Notes: a model not told the origin generated them from the letters alone. Positions 26,839 through 36,105 are shown, numbered from the stretch's first letter. The stretch: DNA of 64,000 nucleotides from Gemmatimonadota bacterium (GCA_016713785.1 JADJOM010000003.1:2189501-2253500); one strand, 5' to 3'. Numbers and translations: made by a program.

Positions 26839-28343
26839 TACGTCCTCAGAAGTTCAGTGAGTGCCGGGTATGAAGCGAAGGGCTCTGTTGCCAAGACAGT
26901 CCGCCTGGCGGCGTCCTGGCTCATCCCTGCGGAATCCGTTAACGCCGCAACCAGTTTGAGGGCGATCGGTAGAACCTCTGAGACCGGAAGGAGATCCTGC
27001 TCCGAAACGGGCTTGTCACCCGACTCAGCGGCGTCCAGCCAGATCCGCTGGATGGGTACGCTCATCTCAATCAGTTTCAGAACCTGTTCGGACAGCGACC
27101 GAGCCTCCTGAGAACCAAATAGCTCAACGAGGAGTGGATGATTCCTGTTGACCCTGTATCTAGGGCCGGCCCCGGTCTCGCGGACCGCCCAGATGCGAAT
27201 GTCTTCGGCCCCTCCCTGATGGTCTGGGCCCGCCCCTCGATGAGCGTAGATTCGTCGAGACGTTTCGCGCACCTCTCTGGCAAGTTGGATCATGCGGTCC
27301 CGAATAGCCCGCGGAGGAAACGCCACCGACTTCTTGATGTCGATATGCCATTGCGAGTCTAGGTCGTTGGTAAAGTCGACCGAGATTCGTGCAAGCTTGT
27401 AGTACTCCTCTTGTGTCCACGGACGGGATTCGCCGAGACCCAACCAGCCCCCAGACACCAGCATTCGCCTGTTGCGGTAGACATAGAAGCCTTGTTGTGC
27501 ATTCCAGCCGGCTGGTCCACCGCCAAGATCGTACTCCTTGTCAGACAGTCTATCCCTGTGTGGCAATACGTGCCCCTGCAGATACACGTGGGTGCCGTGG
27601 CAGGGTATCCTCTCCACGGGTGTAGACTCAGACTTGCTGACCAGGAAGGGATTCCAAGGCCGGATCCGGTGTCGCTCCTCATGGCCATTCAGGTAGACTC
27701 TCACCCCTTCTGATGTGTCCTCCAAGTAGCGGTGGAAGACCATGGCCAGGTGGTTGCGAACGGATTCAACACGTCGCAGGTAGTGCTCCTCCGCTTGCCG
27801 GTTGTTGTCTTGCTCGTATCCGACCACTCGGTCCATGCGCTCCCAAGTAATCACGGTGCCACTAGCCATAGGCGCGAGCAGTTTGACGGATTCCTCCGAT
27901 GCCGGCGAAACATCACGCCTGAGAATCCAGTCTTTCACGGTCGCCACGAAATCCAGATCCCATGAGCGCACCGACACTGCATCCTCGCCTTGCCGCTTTG
28001 TTGCTACTGTGAACTGGCGGCACTGAGACAAGGAAGCCGTCTTCAAGCCCAAGCCAAACCGGCCGAGGTCGCGCGCTCCGCGAATAGCAAGGGGCCCTTC
28101 GGTTCCCGGCCGCATGGCTTCGACCAAGCCAGCCTCTGACATGCCACAACCATCATCGGCAATGATTGCAATGGAGGTGGACCCCGCCCAGCGAAAGTCC
28201 AGCCAGACATTTCGTGAGCCCGCTGAAATACTGTTATCAATCAGATCTGCGATCGAACTCTCCAATGAGTACCCAACCCCTCGCATCGACTCGAGGAAAG
28301 GCGCCGCATGGGGGACCGCATGTTCACCGGCTACGGGTTCCAT
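26838..28343 (-). CDS. GHKL/MORC-like ATPase
   Basis: 501 aa. Bergerat-fold motifs: SSIADLIDNSI (N box, residues 29-38), ADDGCGM (62-68) and GRFGLGLKTASLS (94-106), then an S5-like second domain with a conserved Lys context (WHIDIKKSVAFPP). This is the prokaryotic MORC/MutL-like ATPase class found in R-M-like operons. It would act as an ATP-driven clamp on DNA. The ATG at 28343 has an AAGGAG ribosome site; the frame continues upstream through a 12-bp tandem repeat but without protein character. It is the first gene of the island operon. Confidence 0.9.
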   Translation of the reverse strand: MEPVAGEHAVPHAAPFLESMRGVGYSLESSIADLIDNSISAGSRNVWLDFRWAGSTSIAIIADDGCGMSEAGLVEAMRPGTEGPLAIRGARDLGRFGLGLKTASLSQCRQFTVATKRQGEDAVSVRSWDLDFVATVKDWILRRDVSPASEESVKLLAPMASGTVITWERMDRVVGYEQDNNRQAEEHYLRRVESVRNHLAMVFHRYLEDTSEGVRVYLNGHEERHRIRPWNPFLVSKSESTPVERIPCHGTHVYLQGHVLPHRDRLSDKEYDLGGGPAGWNAQQGFYVYRNRRMLVSGGWLGLGESRPWTQEEYYKLARISVDFTNDLDSQWHIDIKKSVAFPPRAIRDRMIQLAREVRETSRRIYAHRGAGPDHQGGAEDIRIWAVRETGAGPRYRVNRNHPLLVELFGSQEARSLSEQVLKLIEMSVPIQRIWLDAAESGDKPVSEQDLLPVSEVLPIALKLVAALTDSAGMSQDAARRTVLATEPFASYPALTELLRT

Positions 28344-28780
28344 CCCAGCTCCTTGCTTGCGATGAAGTACAGAAATACCCGTTGAGAATGGAGCGTGGGT
28401 CGACCATGAGTGAACCGGCCGCTGAATCTCTCCCCGGACTTCTACGCGGTGGAGTCCTGTGGGAGTTTCCAGAGGGAAGTCCAGCGGAGGTCCCGCGAAA
28501 GTCCGGCGGGAAGTCCGGCGGGAAGTCCGGTTGGTTAGCAGGTTGGGCCGATGAAATGTTCCCTCCAATTAGCAAACGTCAACCTCCCCCTAACCCCTAT
28601 CTCCCCTTAGTCCCCCCAAGTCCCCGAATCCCTCCACCCTGCCTGACACCGGTTGACTTTTCCGAACACCTGTGAGATCGTCAGGCCTTTCTTTGCGCCA
28701 CCGCTGCGCTGTTCCCCCGGAATAACCCTCAGCGGAAAGTCCGCAGCACCAGTATCGGACTCGCCCTCCGGGGTTTTGTC
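28344..28780. other. Island 5' intergenic region with a 12-bp tandem repeat
   Basis: This is the shared upstream region of the ATPase operon (minus) and the HTH gene (plus). It contains AAGTCCGGCGGG repeated 2.7 times at 28499-28530, with a degenerate fourth copy just before it. A TTGACT near 28652 could be a -35 for the plus-strand gene. No gene is supported here. Confidence 0.4.
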
Positions 28781-29143
28781 GTGCGTATCAATGACTTTCT
28801 CGCCAAGTGGCGGGCCGAGCAGGAGCAGCTCGGCCGCTACAACCAGCGCGTCGATCCCGTCGCACTCCTCGACGCGGTCCTCAAGGATGCCCAGGACGCC
28901 TTCTTCGGGGACCAGGATGAGATCCTGGGCCTCCGGCAGGCCGCTGAGGAGTCTGGGTACCACCCGGATCACCTGGCCCGCCTGGTCCGCCAGGGCGTCC
29001 TCCCCGATCGGCGCCCGGCCGGGCACCGTGGCCGGCTCCTGTTCCGCCGCGGGGACCTTCCCCGCCGCCCCGCCGGGCGGCATACTGAGGCCACGGACGA
29101 GCACGAACCCGCCTGCAAGGGAGGCCCCAATGGCCACTCGTAA
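28781..29143 (+). CDS. Excisionase-like helix-turn-helix protein
   Basis: 120 aa from GTG 28781. An N-terminal helical part (INDFLAKWRAEQEQLGRY) is followed by a MerR/excisionase-type HTH: EILGLRQAAEESGYHPDHLARLVRQGVLPDRR, then RLLFRRGDLPRRP, close to the usual wing. The last 25 residues read through into the start of the integrase gene. Position directly before a tyrosine recombinase fits an Xis or recombination directionality role, inferred from context only. Confidence 0.6.
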   Translation: MRINDFLAKWRAEQEQLGRYNQRVDPVALLDAVLKDAQDAFFGDQDEILGLRQAAEESGYHPDHLARLVRQGVLPDRRPAGHRGRLLFRRGDLPRRPAGRHTEATDEHEPACKGGPNGHS

Positions 29144-30124
29144 GCGCATGGCGGGCCCTGTCGGCGCCCGTGACCCCGAGCTCACCCTGAGCGAGGTGTT
29201 CCGGCGGTTCGTTACCGACGGGAAGTACCACGCAGACGGCTCTTTGAAAACCAAGGATTATGAATGAGGACAAGCTTCTCGGACACCGCCCGGAGCGCAA
29301 CCAGTGTCTCATTTCTGGCCGGACAGTCAAAGCCGGCGCAATCGAGAGTGGGCTAGGGCTGCTCAAGGCGGCGCTCAACTTCGCCTGCAGCGTTCACGAT
29401 GATGACGGCCAGCCACTCATGCCGCGTAACCCGATGGAGAAGCTCAAGCTCCCCCGGGAGAAGGACCCCAAACGGCCTGTGATCGACCGACAGACCGCGC
29501 AGGCTCTGCGGGATGTCGCCGATGAGGTACACCCGTTCCTCGAGACCATCATCCTCCTGGCCCAGGCCACCGGGCGACGGCTGAGCGCCATTCTCGGGCT
29601 TCGCTGGGACGACATCGATTTCGAGAAGAACACCATTCGCTGGCCCTAAAGGACTTGGCTGGCCGGCCGCGAGCGGCCGCGGCCAGCCGGCGCGGGCCGA
29701 GACCGACAAGATGCGGAAGACCTGGGTGATCCCCATCCCGAAGAAGGCGTGGAAGGAGTTGCAGCGGTTCAGGCTCAGTCAGCGCGCGATCGGCGCGAGC
29801 CTGCTCTTTCCGCACCCAAGGCAGGATCGTCATCCGGGCAAGCCGGTGACCCGGCATCTCGCGGCCTACTGGCTCAAGCGGGCCTACCAGCTCGCAATGA
29901 TCGGACGCTCAGACGGCAGTCTCTGGCATGTGTTCCGCCGGGTCTGGGCGACCGAACGGAAACACCTTCCGCCGAAGGATGTGGCAGCTGCCGGTGGATG
30001 GCGGGACATCCAGACCTTGATGACCTGCTACCAGCAGCCGGACGAAGAGACGATGCGGGAGGTGGTGGACTTCGAGAAGCCCGCGAAGGCCACGCTGCGT
30101 TCGGCGCCCGCGCTGATGTCATGA
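29130..30124 (+). pseudogene. Degenerate tyrosine recombinase (integrase)
   Basis: Three pieces of one integrase: ELTLSEVFRRFVTDGKYH (start), LGLLKAALNFACSVHDDDG through QATGRRLSAILGLRWDDIDF (first catalytic Arg), and KTWVIPIPKKAW to LWHVFRRVWATERK (HxxR) and GGWRDIQTLMTCYQQP (Tyr). The SAM-like N-terminal domain is missing about 40 residues between 29265 and 29290, and a 50-bp GC-rich hairpin (about 29655-29690) sits between two blocks near a frame break at 29645. The missing domain makes this a pseudogene even if the frame break is an error. ATG 29130 has a GGGAGG site. Confidence 0.75.
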
Positions 30125-30128
30125 CGCG

Positions 30129-30155
30129 GGATCAGGAGAGTCCGACAACTCTCCT
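30129..30155. repeat. Stem-loop carrying an inverted copy of the tRNA-Gln anticodon arm
   Basis: GGATCAGGAGAGTCC at 30129-30143 is the exact inverse of 30336-30350 in the tRNA gene, and AGGAGAGT/ACTCTCCT also forms an 8-bp hairpin around CCGACA here. It lies 5 bp after the integrase stop, where an attachment site would be expected. Confidence 0.5.
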
Positions 30156-30277
30156 CAGTCGTTCAGCAGATTGTCGTTGATTGTCAGGGACTTAGCTCTG
30201 AACCAAGGTCACAACACCGTGTGACATGGTGTGAGTCCCGGCAAAATCACACACAACGAGGCCTGAGAAACGAAGCA

Positions 30278-30306
30278 GCGCCGCGTCGGCTAAGCCGATG
30301 CGGCGC
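30278..30306 (-). terminator. Rho-independent terminator of tRNA-Gln
   Basis: A 13-bp stem, GCGCCGCGTCGGC with GCCGATGCGGCGC (one G-T wobble), around a 3-base TAA loop. Read on the minus strand it lies 8 bases past the tRNA 3' end and is followed by a T-rich TGCTTCGTTTC. Confidence 0.7.
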
Positions 30307-30313
30307 CTTCAGT

Positions 30314-30385
30314 TGCCCCTCCTGGGCTCGAACCAGGACTCTCCTGATCCAGAGTCAGGCGTGTTGCCAGTTACACCAAGGGGCA
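30314..30385 (-). tRNA. tRNA-Gln (anticodon CUG)
   Basis: 72 nt. Read on the minus strand: 7-bp acceptor TGCCCCT/AGGGGCA, anticodon stem CCTGA/TCAGG with loop CTCTGGA (anticodon CTG), T arm CCTGG-TTCGAGC-CCAGG. The 3' CCA is not encoded. Its 3' end faces the integrase and defence island, the usual layout when an element has inserted at a tRNA. Confidence 0.95.
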
Positions 30386-30439
30386 TCAGGAGGGGGATAA
30401 ACTACCCACGGGGGCCGGGTTGCGGTAGCCCTGCCCCCC

Positions 30440-30500
30440 CCCCGGGGGGGGACGGGAAGCGGGACGCGGGAGACGGGAAACGGGAGACGGGAAGCCCCCA
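30440..30500. repeat. (GGGAAGC)n heptamer microsatellite
   Basis: GGGACGGGAAGCGGGACGCGGG-like heptamers following a run of C and G (about 30428-30446), which is itself a likely spot for length errors. Confidence 0.65.
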
Positions 30501-30548
30501 ACTGCCACAACCACCCAACCGGTGCTCCCCGCCCCCCTTCCCGCCGCG

Positions 30549-30779
30549 CTAGATCATCCGCCCGCGGCCCCCGCCCCGCAGCCCGACCCCCATCAGCCCG
30601 AGCCCGCCCAGCAGCAGCGCCGCCGAGGCCCAGGTGGGCAGGGAGTGCTCCTCCGGCGCCGTGATCTTCACGTCGCCGATCTTCACGACGTCCTTCCGGA
30701 TGGCAAAGTTGCCGCCATTGGCCAGCAGGTAGCCGCCAGCCAGCGCCAGCAGCAGGCCGAGGATCGCGAGGGGTTTCAT
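30549..30779 (-). CDS. Small two-TM membrane protein
   Basis: 76 aa: TM1 at residues 3-20 (PLAILGLLLALAGGYLLA), a short periplasmic loop (RKDVVKIGDVKITAPEEH) and TM2 at about 50-68 (SAALLLGGLGLMGVGLRG), ending basic. A GGAGG lies before the ATG. No family name is certain; it is short and typical of conserved Gemmatimonadota-type membrane proteins. Confidence 0.7.
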   Translation of the reverse strand: MKPLAILGLLLALAGGYLLANGGNFAIRKDVVKIGDVKITAPEEHSLPTWASAALLLGGLGLMGVGLRGGGRGRMI

Positions 30780-30814
30780 CTATGCCTCCAGGGGTGAGGG
30801 TCCCAAACGCACGA

Positions 30815-30856
30815 AAGGCGCGGCCGGGCCCCCGCAGGGGTTCCGAGACGCGCCTT
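30815..30856 (-). terminator. Strong stem-loop upstream of the small membrane gene
   Basis: Arms AAGGCGCG (30815-30822) and CGCGCCTT (30849-30856) enclose a second helix, GCCCC/GGGGT. On the minus strand it is followed by TTTCGTGCGTTT, so it can act as a terminator. A CTGGCG/CGCCAG hairpin lies next to it, so a small structured RNA spanning about 30815-30920 cannot be excluded. Confidence 0.45.
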
Positions 30857-30924
30857 CAACTGCTGGCGCAAATCCGCCAGCCGCCAAGGGGACAGGGCCG
30901 GGGCCCAGTCGCTATGTGGTCTTC

Positions 30925-31040
30925 AATCTAGGGCGGGAAGCGGGAAGCGGGAAGCGGACGCCGGGCGGGTGTCGTTCCCCTTCCCCTCTTACCCTAGTGT
31001 TTCCCGTTTCCCCTCTTCCCGTTTCCCCCTTCCCCACCTC
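30925..31040. repeat. Heptamer repeats in both orientations
   Basis: GGGAAGC units to about 30955, then the complementary TTCCCCT/TTCCCGT units to about 31035. They form the last codons of the HD-GYP-like gene, whose natural stop may have been lost. Confidence 0.65.
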
Positions 31041-32451
31041 ACCCCACCAGGCCACGTCTCCAGGCCCGTCAGGGTCTCGAACGCCACCAGGCACAGCCCC
31101 GTCCCCACCATCTTCCGCATGATGGCCAGGACCTCGTCCTGCGGCAGCGCCTTCCGGTAGGGCCGCTCGGCGCTCAGGGCCTCGCAGACATCCGCCACCG
31201 CCAGCACCCGGGCCAGGGGGCCCAGCTGCGCGCCGCCGAGTCCCAGGTGATAGCCCTGCCCGTCGAGCCGCTCGTGGTGTGCCGCCGCCAGCTCGGCGAA
31301 CTCGGCGAAGCGCCGCACCCGCACCAGGATCTCGAGCGAATAGCGGGGGTGCTTCCGCATCTCCGCCATCTCCGGGTCGGTGAGCCGGCCCGGCTTGTCG
31401 AGGATGAGGTTGCTGATGCCGAGCTTGCCGATGTCGTGCAGCAGGCCGGCGCGGCGCAGGGTGACCAGGTCGGCCGGCCCGCACCCCATCCCGCGGCCGA
31501 TGGCGACGGCGATGGCGGCCACGCCCGCCGAGTGGCGCGCGGTGTAGGGACTCTTGGCGTCGATCACCCGCGCAAAGGCCTCGGCCACCTGGTCGAGCCG
31601 CGACTCGTCGGCCAGGAGCACCCGGTCGCGCGGCTCGAGGTCGGAGACGTGCTCCAGCTGGTCGGTGGCGAGCAGCGTGCTCCAGAAGGCGTGGTCGGAC
31701 TCGAGCGCGCAGAGCGCGTCGACCAGCGCCGGGTCGAACCACCCGCCCCGCCGGGCCCGCGCCACCTCGAAGGCCGCCTCCACCCCGAAGCCGCTGGCGA
31801 AGACCTCCACCGTCTGCGCCAGGCCGGCGATGCGGCCCAGCAGGGGGATGGCGTCGCCGCTCCGGCTGTAGGGGAGCCCGGCGCCATCCCAGTGCTCGTC
31901 GAGGGCGCGGATGGCATCCTGGGTGGCGGGGGTGAGGCCCAGCAGCCCGGCGATGTCGGCGCCCCGCTCGCAGCGGGTCTCGGTCATCTCCCGCCCGCTG
32001 CCCTTCTCGGTGAGCCCGATCAGCACGGTGTGCCAGGCCCGCCGCAGCGGATGGGCGCCGCCCCTGCAGGGCGTGCTCGAAGGCGTAGCGGGCGGCGTCG
32101 CCGCCCTGGGTCCAGTCGGTGACCTTGTGGGCGCGCTTCAGGGCCAGGTCATCGGCCTGGAAGATCCGGGCGAGCCGGGCGGCGTTGCTGGAACAGCCCA
32201 GGTCCTTGAGGAGCAGGGCGTAGAAGAGGTCGGAGCGCTCGGCGGCGGTGAGGGGCCAGCTGGTCGGCCAGCCGCATGCCGATGACGCAGGTGCGGACGG
32301 CGTGCCCCGCCGGCTGGCCCTCGGTGATGTCCAGGGCAAAGGAGAGGGCGGACACCACCTCCGACAGACGCACCTCGGCCGGCTCCCGGTCTGGCGGAAT
32401 GCCGGGATTGGGCCGGGCGACGGGGGCCAAGTCGTTGAAAAGCGGGGACAT
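30989..32451 (-). CDS. HD-GYP-like phosphohydrolase with tandem HD regions (frameshifted)
   Basis: Reading across three frames gives MSPLFNDLAPVA..., a first HD-like helical half (GHAVRTCVIGMRLADQL, AAERSDLFYALLLKDLGC) and a second complete HD-GYP half: RHSAGVAAIAVAIGRGMG, LLHDIGKLGISNLILDKPG, KHPRYSLEIL, HHERLDGQGYHLGL. The last motif is GYH instead of GYP. HD-GYP proteins hydrolyse c-di-GMP; the altered GYP leaves activity open. Breaks lie near 32265 and 32070. The C-terminal 20 residues run into heptamer repeats. ATG 32451. Confidence 0.7.
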
Positions 32452-32484
32452 GCCGGGTATTTCGGCAAGAGGCGGGCCGGGAGC

Positions 32485-32527
32485 TGCGGGAAGGGGGGGA
32501 AGCGGGAAGCGGGAAGCGGGAACAGAG
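32485..32527. repeat. (GGGAAGC)n heptamer microsatellite
   Basis: About six GGGAAGC-type units in the 173-bp divergent gap between the HD-GYP-like gene and the large lipoprotein gene. No promoter is obvious within it. Confidence 0.7.
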
Positions 32528-32624
32528 GGGTAGGCGGGAGGACCGCTTCCCCACCGCTGTCCAGCTTTCGCGCCTCCTGGCGCCATTCCGACAAGACCCG
32601 ATCCCCCCCCTGTCGGAGGCCCGT

Positions 32625-34997
32625 ATGTCGGTCCGTGGCTGCATCCTCCCGCTCCTCGCCCTGGTCCTGGCCTGCCAGGAGCCGCTGGCCGAGCCGGCGG
32701 CGCTTCCCGCCCGCGCGCCCGGTGTCACCCCGGCGGTGGCCGCGTTCCCGGCCTGCACCAAGCACTGGAAGAACCCGGTCAACGGCATCTGGGGCCTGGG
32801 CGTCAACTGGAACCCCATCGGAGTGCCCGGCGCCGTAGACGTGGCCTGCATTGACGCGCCCGGCGTCTACACCGTTTCGGTCACCAGCGCCCCCGTCGTC
32901 CAGGCGGTGATCGTCGGCGGGAGCGGCGCCTTCCCCACGCTCCGCTACCTCGGCAGCCCAGGGCAGATGTGGATGGCCACCAGCGGCATCGACGTGCGCA
33001 GCGGCGCCACCCCTGGCCCTCGACTCCAGCCTCACCGTCAGCGCAGGCTACATCGAGGTCAGCGGTACCCTGCGCACCGGGGCCGCCGCCGCGACCCCGT
33101 TCTTCGTGGATTCCCTGGTCAACCGGGGCGTCCTCTCCGTCAACTCCGGCAGCCCTGCGGTGATTCCGTACCCCGTCATCACCACCGCCGGCGCCATCGG
33201 CTTCCGCAACAGCGGCACCCTCAGCGCCTGCCACTTCGACCTCGTGGTCCAGAACGGTGGCGAGGCCTGGATGGAGGGCGGCAGCGCCGTCGGCAGCCTG
33301 ATCTCGGTGAGCGGCGCCACCACCATCCTGCCAGCCAGACCGATGAGCTTCGTCTGGAGCGGCGGGATCCTGGAGCCGGGCCACCACTCGTTCGTGGTGA
33401 AGGAGATCAACCTCCGCCTGACCAACACCGCGCTCCAGGGCGCCATCCAGACCTACGCCGCGCCGCACGTCACCGGCGACATCGGGCCGGGGGTCTGGCT
33501 GGACGTGGCCGGCGCGCCACCGCCTTCCACGGCGCGGGCCGTGACCGTGCTCCGCAACCTCCAGTCCGGGCCGATGACCAACCTCGGCAGGCTCAGCATC
33601 GGCGCTCACGCCATCGCCGGCGGCCCCGACACCGTGGAGGTCACCGGGCCCGGCCTCCTGAACGCCGACGACTTCCAGGTGTACCAGGGCAGGCTCTCGA
33701 TGGACAGCCTGGTGAACAACAGCGGAAGGGTGCAGATCATCAGCGACGTGACCGTGGCCGGCACCATGCTCCTACGCAACCGGAGCTGGCTCGATGTGGA
33801 GGGCAGCCTCACGCTCGAGTCGGTGGAGTACAACGCGGAGCGGGGGAGCTACCAATGGGGGCCACTGATCCTCGACCACAGCACCCTCCGGGGGATGGGC
33901 AACGTTGGCACCGTCACCGCCGTCGCCTCCACCATCGAGCCCGGCGGCACCTGGAGCTCCCCCGCCAGCCCGGGGATCGGGACTCTCAGGGCGGACGCGC
34001 TCACGCTCGACGCCACGAGCACGCTCGGGTTCGACCTGCAGGGCCTCGCCACCGGGGCCCACGACAGCCTGGACGTGCAGCGGGCGATCACCTACGGCGG
34101 CACCCTCTCGATCCGCGAGCGACTCCCGTTCCTCGGCGGCGGCTGTGGGCAGGTGCTGCCGCTCATCAGTGACGGCTCCGGTGGCGCCAGCCGCGGCGCC
34201 TTTGCGACCATCACCGGGCTCGCCCCCGCCCCCACGCGCGGGTGGCGGGTGCACAACCCCGCCGGGGTGCTCCAGCTCGTGGGCCACGATCCGACCCAGG
34301 CCATCTCGCTCGCGCCGGGGCAGGTCAGCGTGCTGGAGGGCGGCACCACGGCGAGCTACGCCCTCTGCCTCCGCAGCGCCCCGCTGCCCGGCGCCACGGT
34401 GACCGTCACGCCCTCCTCCGGCGGCGGCCAGGTCGTCGCGCCGGGGGCGCAGGTCTTCGGGCTCCTCACCTGGGCCCTCCCTCGCCCCGTGTCCGTGACC
34501 GCGGTCGACGATACCATGCTCGAGGCCTCGCCGCACACCGCGTCGATGACCCACACCGTGACCTCGACCGACCCGGCCTACGCCGCGGCCAAGCCGGGCG
34601 CCGTCACGGTGTCGATCACGGACAACGACGCCAGCACCAACCTCGAGCTCCACGTTTTCAGCGCGCCGCCGGTGGTGGCCGTCGGCGCCCGCTTCACCGT
34701 CACGCTCCAGAACGAGAACCTCGGGCCCAACAGCTCCGTGGGGTCCACCTTCACCATCCCGGTGAGCGCCGGCTTCACCTACACCGGCAGCAGCGGCACC
34801 TGGGCTGCAGCTACGACCTCGTGACCGGAACCAGCTGCCAGCTGCCGAGCCTGGCGAGCGGCGCCCGCACCGACTTCACGGTGACGCTCGCGGCGCTGGC
34901 CGCGGGCAGCTACAGCACCAGCTACACCATCAGCGCCAATCAGCCGGACCCGAACCTGGGCAACAACACGCGGGTGCAGGTGATCACGGTGAACTAG
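32625..34997 (+). CDS. Large secreted lipoprotein with beta-rich repeats (two frameshifts)
   Basis: About 790 aa once joined. The signal LLALVLAC is a lipobox with Cys near residue 17. Then come autotransporter-like or adhesin-like beta segments (VNRGVLSVNSGSPAV, LVNNSGRVQIISDVTVAGTMLL), a Calx-beta-like part (VSITDND, VTAVDDTMLEASPHT) and a terminal DUF11-like domain (TVTLQNENLGPNSS...LASGARTDFTVTLAAL). Frame breaks near 33008 (one extra C in ACCCCTGG) and 34805 (one missing G) are simple homopolymer errors. It is probably a surface or exported adhesive protein. ATG 32625 has a GGAGG site. Confidence 0.7.
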
Positions 34998-35009
34998 GGG
35001 GGGGGAGGA

Positions 35010-35065
35010 CGGGAAGCGGGAAAAGGGAAACGGGAAGGGGGAAGCGGGAAGCGGGAAACGGGAAT
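35010..35065. repeat. (GGGAAGC)n heptamer microsatellite
   Basis: About eight GGGAAGC/GGGAAAC units after the large lipoprotein stop. Confidence 0.75.
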
Positions 35066-35162
35066 CTGGACTGTCGCGATTCCGCTCAACTCCGGGAGGT
35101 CCGGCGCCGATAGGAGGACAGATACGTCCGACTCAGCCGCCCCACCTCTGGAGACCCGGCCC

Positions 35163-36105
35163 ATGCGTACCCGTCCCACGCTGCTCGCGACCCTTGCCCT
35201 GGCGCTCGGCTGCGCCTCGTCCACCGATGGCGGCGGCGGCAATGCCAGCATGCTCACCATCCTCGGCTCGGCGGGGCTGTCAGGGCCGCTCCAGGCCATC
35301 TCCACCCCGGTGGGCGCGCCGGCCTCGATGAGCATCTCGATGTACAAGCTGGCGCTCTCGCCCAACGCCGACTGCACCGGCGCGGTGGAGGTGCAGGACT
35401 ACGGCGTGAACGGACAGGTGAAGGACTTCACCCAGTCCCCGACGCTGTTCCAGGCGCAGGTGGATTCGGGGAGCTACCCGTGCGTGGCGATCAAGCTCTC
35501 CGACGTGATCGGCTTCCGCAGCGACACCGACAGCCTCTCCTGCCAGACCGGGGTGGACTACACCATCGACGTGTACCGGCCCGGAGTCGAACGAGCAGTG
35601 GCTGGACATCAACCAGGACTCGATCGTGGCCACCGGCACCGACAGCACGCCGAGCAACGACCGGCCGTGGATCTTCTTCGCGACCGACACCACCGCGGCG
35701 TTCGGGGCGGGGTTCTCGCACGGGCAGGTGATCCAGCTGGCCAACCCGCTCACGGTGCCGAGCACGGTGACGTTCGTGTGGGACGCGACGGACGCGGTGG
35801 TGGATGAGGGACGCGCTGCGGGATGGAGCCGGGGCGGCCGAGTTTCCAATAGGCGGCACGAAGCTACCACCTGTCATTCCGAGCGCAGCGAGGAATCCCT
35901 TCAGGTCCGCGCCGGACCCGCAGGGATTCCTCGGGCCCTGCGGGCCCTCGGAATGACAGCCGTTGGGGGGCGGGAGGTCCCCTTCCCCGTTTCCCTTTTC
36001 CCGCTTCCCGTTTCCCGTCACGCGGGAGGGAGCCCTTCCGCTGGGCTCAAAGTTGACCAAGCCCCTGCGGCTGGGTACTTTAACCCTCCCCAAACGGGGC
36101 TGTAG
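35163..36105 (+). CDS. Secreted lipoprotein (frameshifted; true 3' end uncertain)
   Basis: The signal (TLLATLALALGC) has a lipobox Cys at about residue 17, then a beta-type domain: ISMYKLALSPNADCTGAVEVQDYG, PTLFQAQVDSGSYPCVAIKLSDVIGF. The pattern resembles DUF4382-like surface domains but is not firm. One extra G near 35585 shifts the frame; the rest (ESNEQWLDINQDSIVATGTD, WIFFATDTTAAFGAGFSHG) follows in the next frame. The frame then runs through a REP-type repeat from about 35865, so the natural stop is probably near 35810-35830 and the last 80 residues are not real protein. Confidence 0.6.
35873..35958. repeat. Palindromic REPIN-like element
   Basis: Starts CTGTCATTCCGAG and ends CTCGGAATGACAG, a perfect 13-bp terminal inverted repeat, with a second inverted pair, GAGGAATCCCT and AGGGATTCCTC, inside. 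The whole 86 bp can fold into one hairpin. Confidence 0.8.
35975..36025. repeat. TTCCCGT/TTCCCGC heptamers
   Basis: Complement-strand version of the GGGAAGC heptamer, just upstream of the tRNA-Ala promoter. Confidence 0.65.
36053..36081 (+). promoter_or_regulatory. tRNA-Ala sigma-70-type promoter
   Basis: TTGACC (36053-36058), 17-bp spacer, TACTTT (36076-36081), ending 14 bp before the mature 5' end of the tRNA. Confidence 0.7.

Noticed and set aside
28607..29254. 215-residue minus-strand open frame
   Set aside because: Overlaps the excisionase-like and integrase genes on the other strand and has no protein signature.
18057..30385. Prophage
   Set aside because: Integrase and excisionase-like genes only; no terminase, capsid, tail or lysis genes in the island.
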